Origin: Diorhabda sublineata
Lineage: Eukaryota > Arthropoda > Insecta > Coleoptera > Chrysomelidae
Length of the DNA stretch: 64,000 bases
Direction: 5' to 3'
NCBI RefSeq assembly: GCF_026230105.1
Contig: NC_079484.1
Location: 9,129,805 to 9,193,804, forward strand
The notes under the pieces were generated by a model that was not told the origin of the DNA, did no database searches, and saw nothing but the letters and a program-made list of their open reading frames with translations. Position 1 is the stretch's first letter; the number at the start of each line of letters is the position of its first letter. A program made the position numbers and the translations under genes. This document shows, in pieces, positions 63,768 to 64,000 of the stretch.

Positions 63768-64000
63768 TGGTCTAATGAGAATCCTCACTTGATGAGAGAA
63801 AATATCCTGAAAAAGTGTATGTTTGTAAATCATATCGTAGATCCCTTTTTCATTGATGACAACTTGAATAGAAATAAATATTTAGAGCTGCTTCATAAAA
63901 ATGTCATGCCAAGTTTAACAAATTTATATCCTGATCCAGCAAACCTACCAGTTCCAACGAATATATACATCAAGATGAAGCACCGTCTTATTACCAAATC
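63768..64000 (+). pseudogene. Tc1/mariner-group transposase fragment, running off the window
   Basis: From 63768 the plus strand reads WSNENPHLMRENILKKCMFV, then NHIVDPFFIDDNLNRNKYLE and LLHKNVMPSLTNLYPDPANL. These line up with residues 175-240 of the intact transposase at 36739 (WAESDPHIMREFHTQHPQKL, HIVGPFFINGNLNGESYLEL). The N-VWAG segment is partly deleted. The second catalytic box would follow just at the window edge (YIKMKH where (YF)QQDGA is expected, so probably broken). Its left edge abuts the preceding relic directly. Confidence 0.7.

Noticed and set aside
1..64000. Bacterial contamination, endosymbiont DNA, CRISPR arrays, toxin-antitoxin or viral gene clusters.
   Set aside because: No dense coding, no operons, no direct-repeat/spacer pattern, no capsid, envelope or integrase motifs seen. 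All recognisable proteins are eukaryotic transposon types.

Overview
This looks like a gene-poor stretch of an insect nuclear genome. A beetle or another insect with a large, repeat-rich genome is my inference from the transposon mix; I cannot name the species. The DNA is AT-rich, has no operon structure, ribosome-binding sites or dense reading frames, and is full of decayed eukaryotic transposons: Tc1/mariner, hAT, several LINE groups, a Penelope-like element, a tRNA-derived SINE, MITEs and tandem repeats. I see no rRNA, functional tRNA, CRISPR array or prokaryotic feature.

Only one protein gene appears intact, and it is itself a transposon gene: a 359-residue Tc1/mariner-group transposase at 36739-37818. 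It sits in a complete 2.0-kb element (36221-38220) whose 396-bp terminal inverted repeats differ at only about nine positions by hand count, so the insertion is young. Relatives of the same group are broken: a 1.1-kb element at 23968-25060, a scrap at 45950-46110 and a fragment running off the right edge. The best candidate for host coding sequence is a short minus-strand first exon at 30049-30311, with an initiator-like start site near 30481. Its gene is not recognised and its other exons are not seen.

Layout. 1-9 kb: LINE 3' remnants, a SINE head, and a hAT element (6471-7652) with a near-match 8-bp target duplication, its own TATA/Inr promoter and the C-terminal part of a transposase. 9-14 kb: a THAP-domain relic, 25-bp and 147-bp tandem repeats, and a Penelope-like relic whose 3' part is duplicated in tandem and keeps hammerhead-ribozyme-like motifs. 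14-25 kb: mariner and Tc1 relics, a ~160-bp satellite, LINE scraps, two copies of an unassigned repeat and the dead 1.1-kb element. 25-36 kb: mostly unannotatable AT-rich DNA, with a Jockey/CR1-like LINE, the candidate exon, LINE scraps and MITEs. 36-38 kb: the intact transposon. 40-56 kb: mariner relics, an I-group LINE with RNase H, a complete but dead mariner with a GGTTA expansion, more LINE and MITE fragments, and a mariner landed in a minisatellite. 56-60 kb: a nested pair, in which a structurally full-length 3.15-kb RTE-like LINE (minus strand) has inserted into an older plus-strand LINE with a 12-bp target duplication. 60-64 kb: Tc1/mariner relics and a chimeric transposon junction at the edge.

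The genes do not form a pathway. The window records successive, partly nested transposon insertions, probably in intergenic or intronic DNA. Family names come from motifs read by eye, not from database searches.
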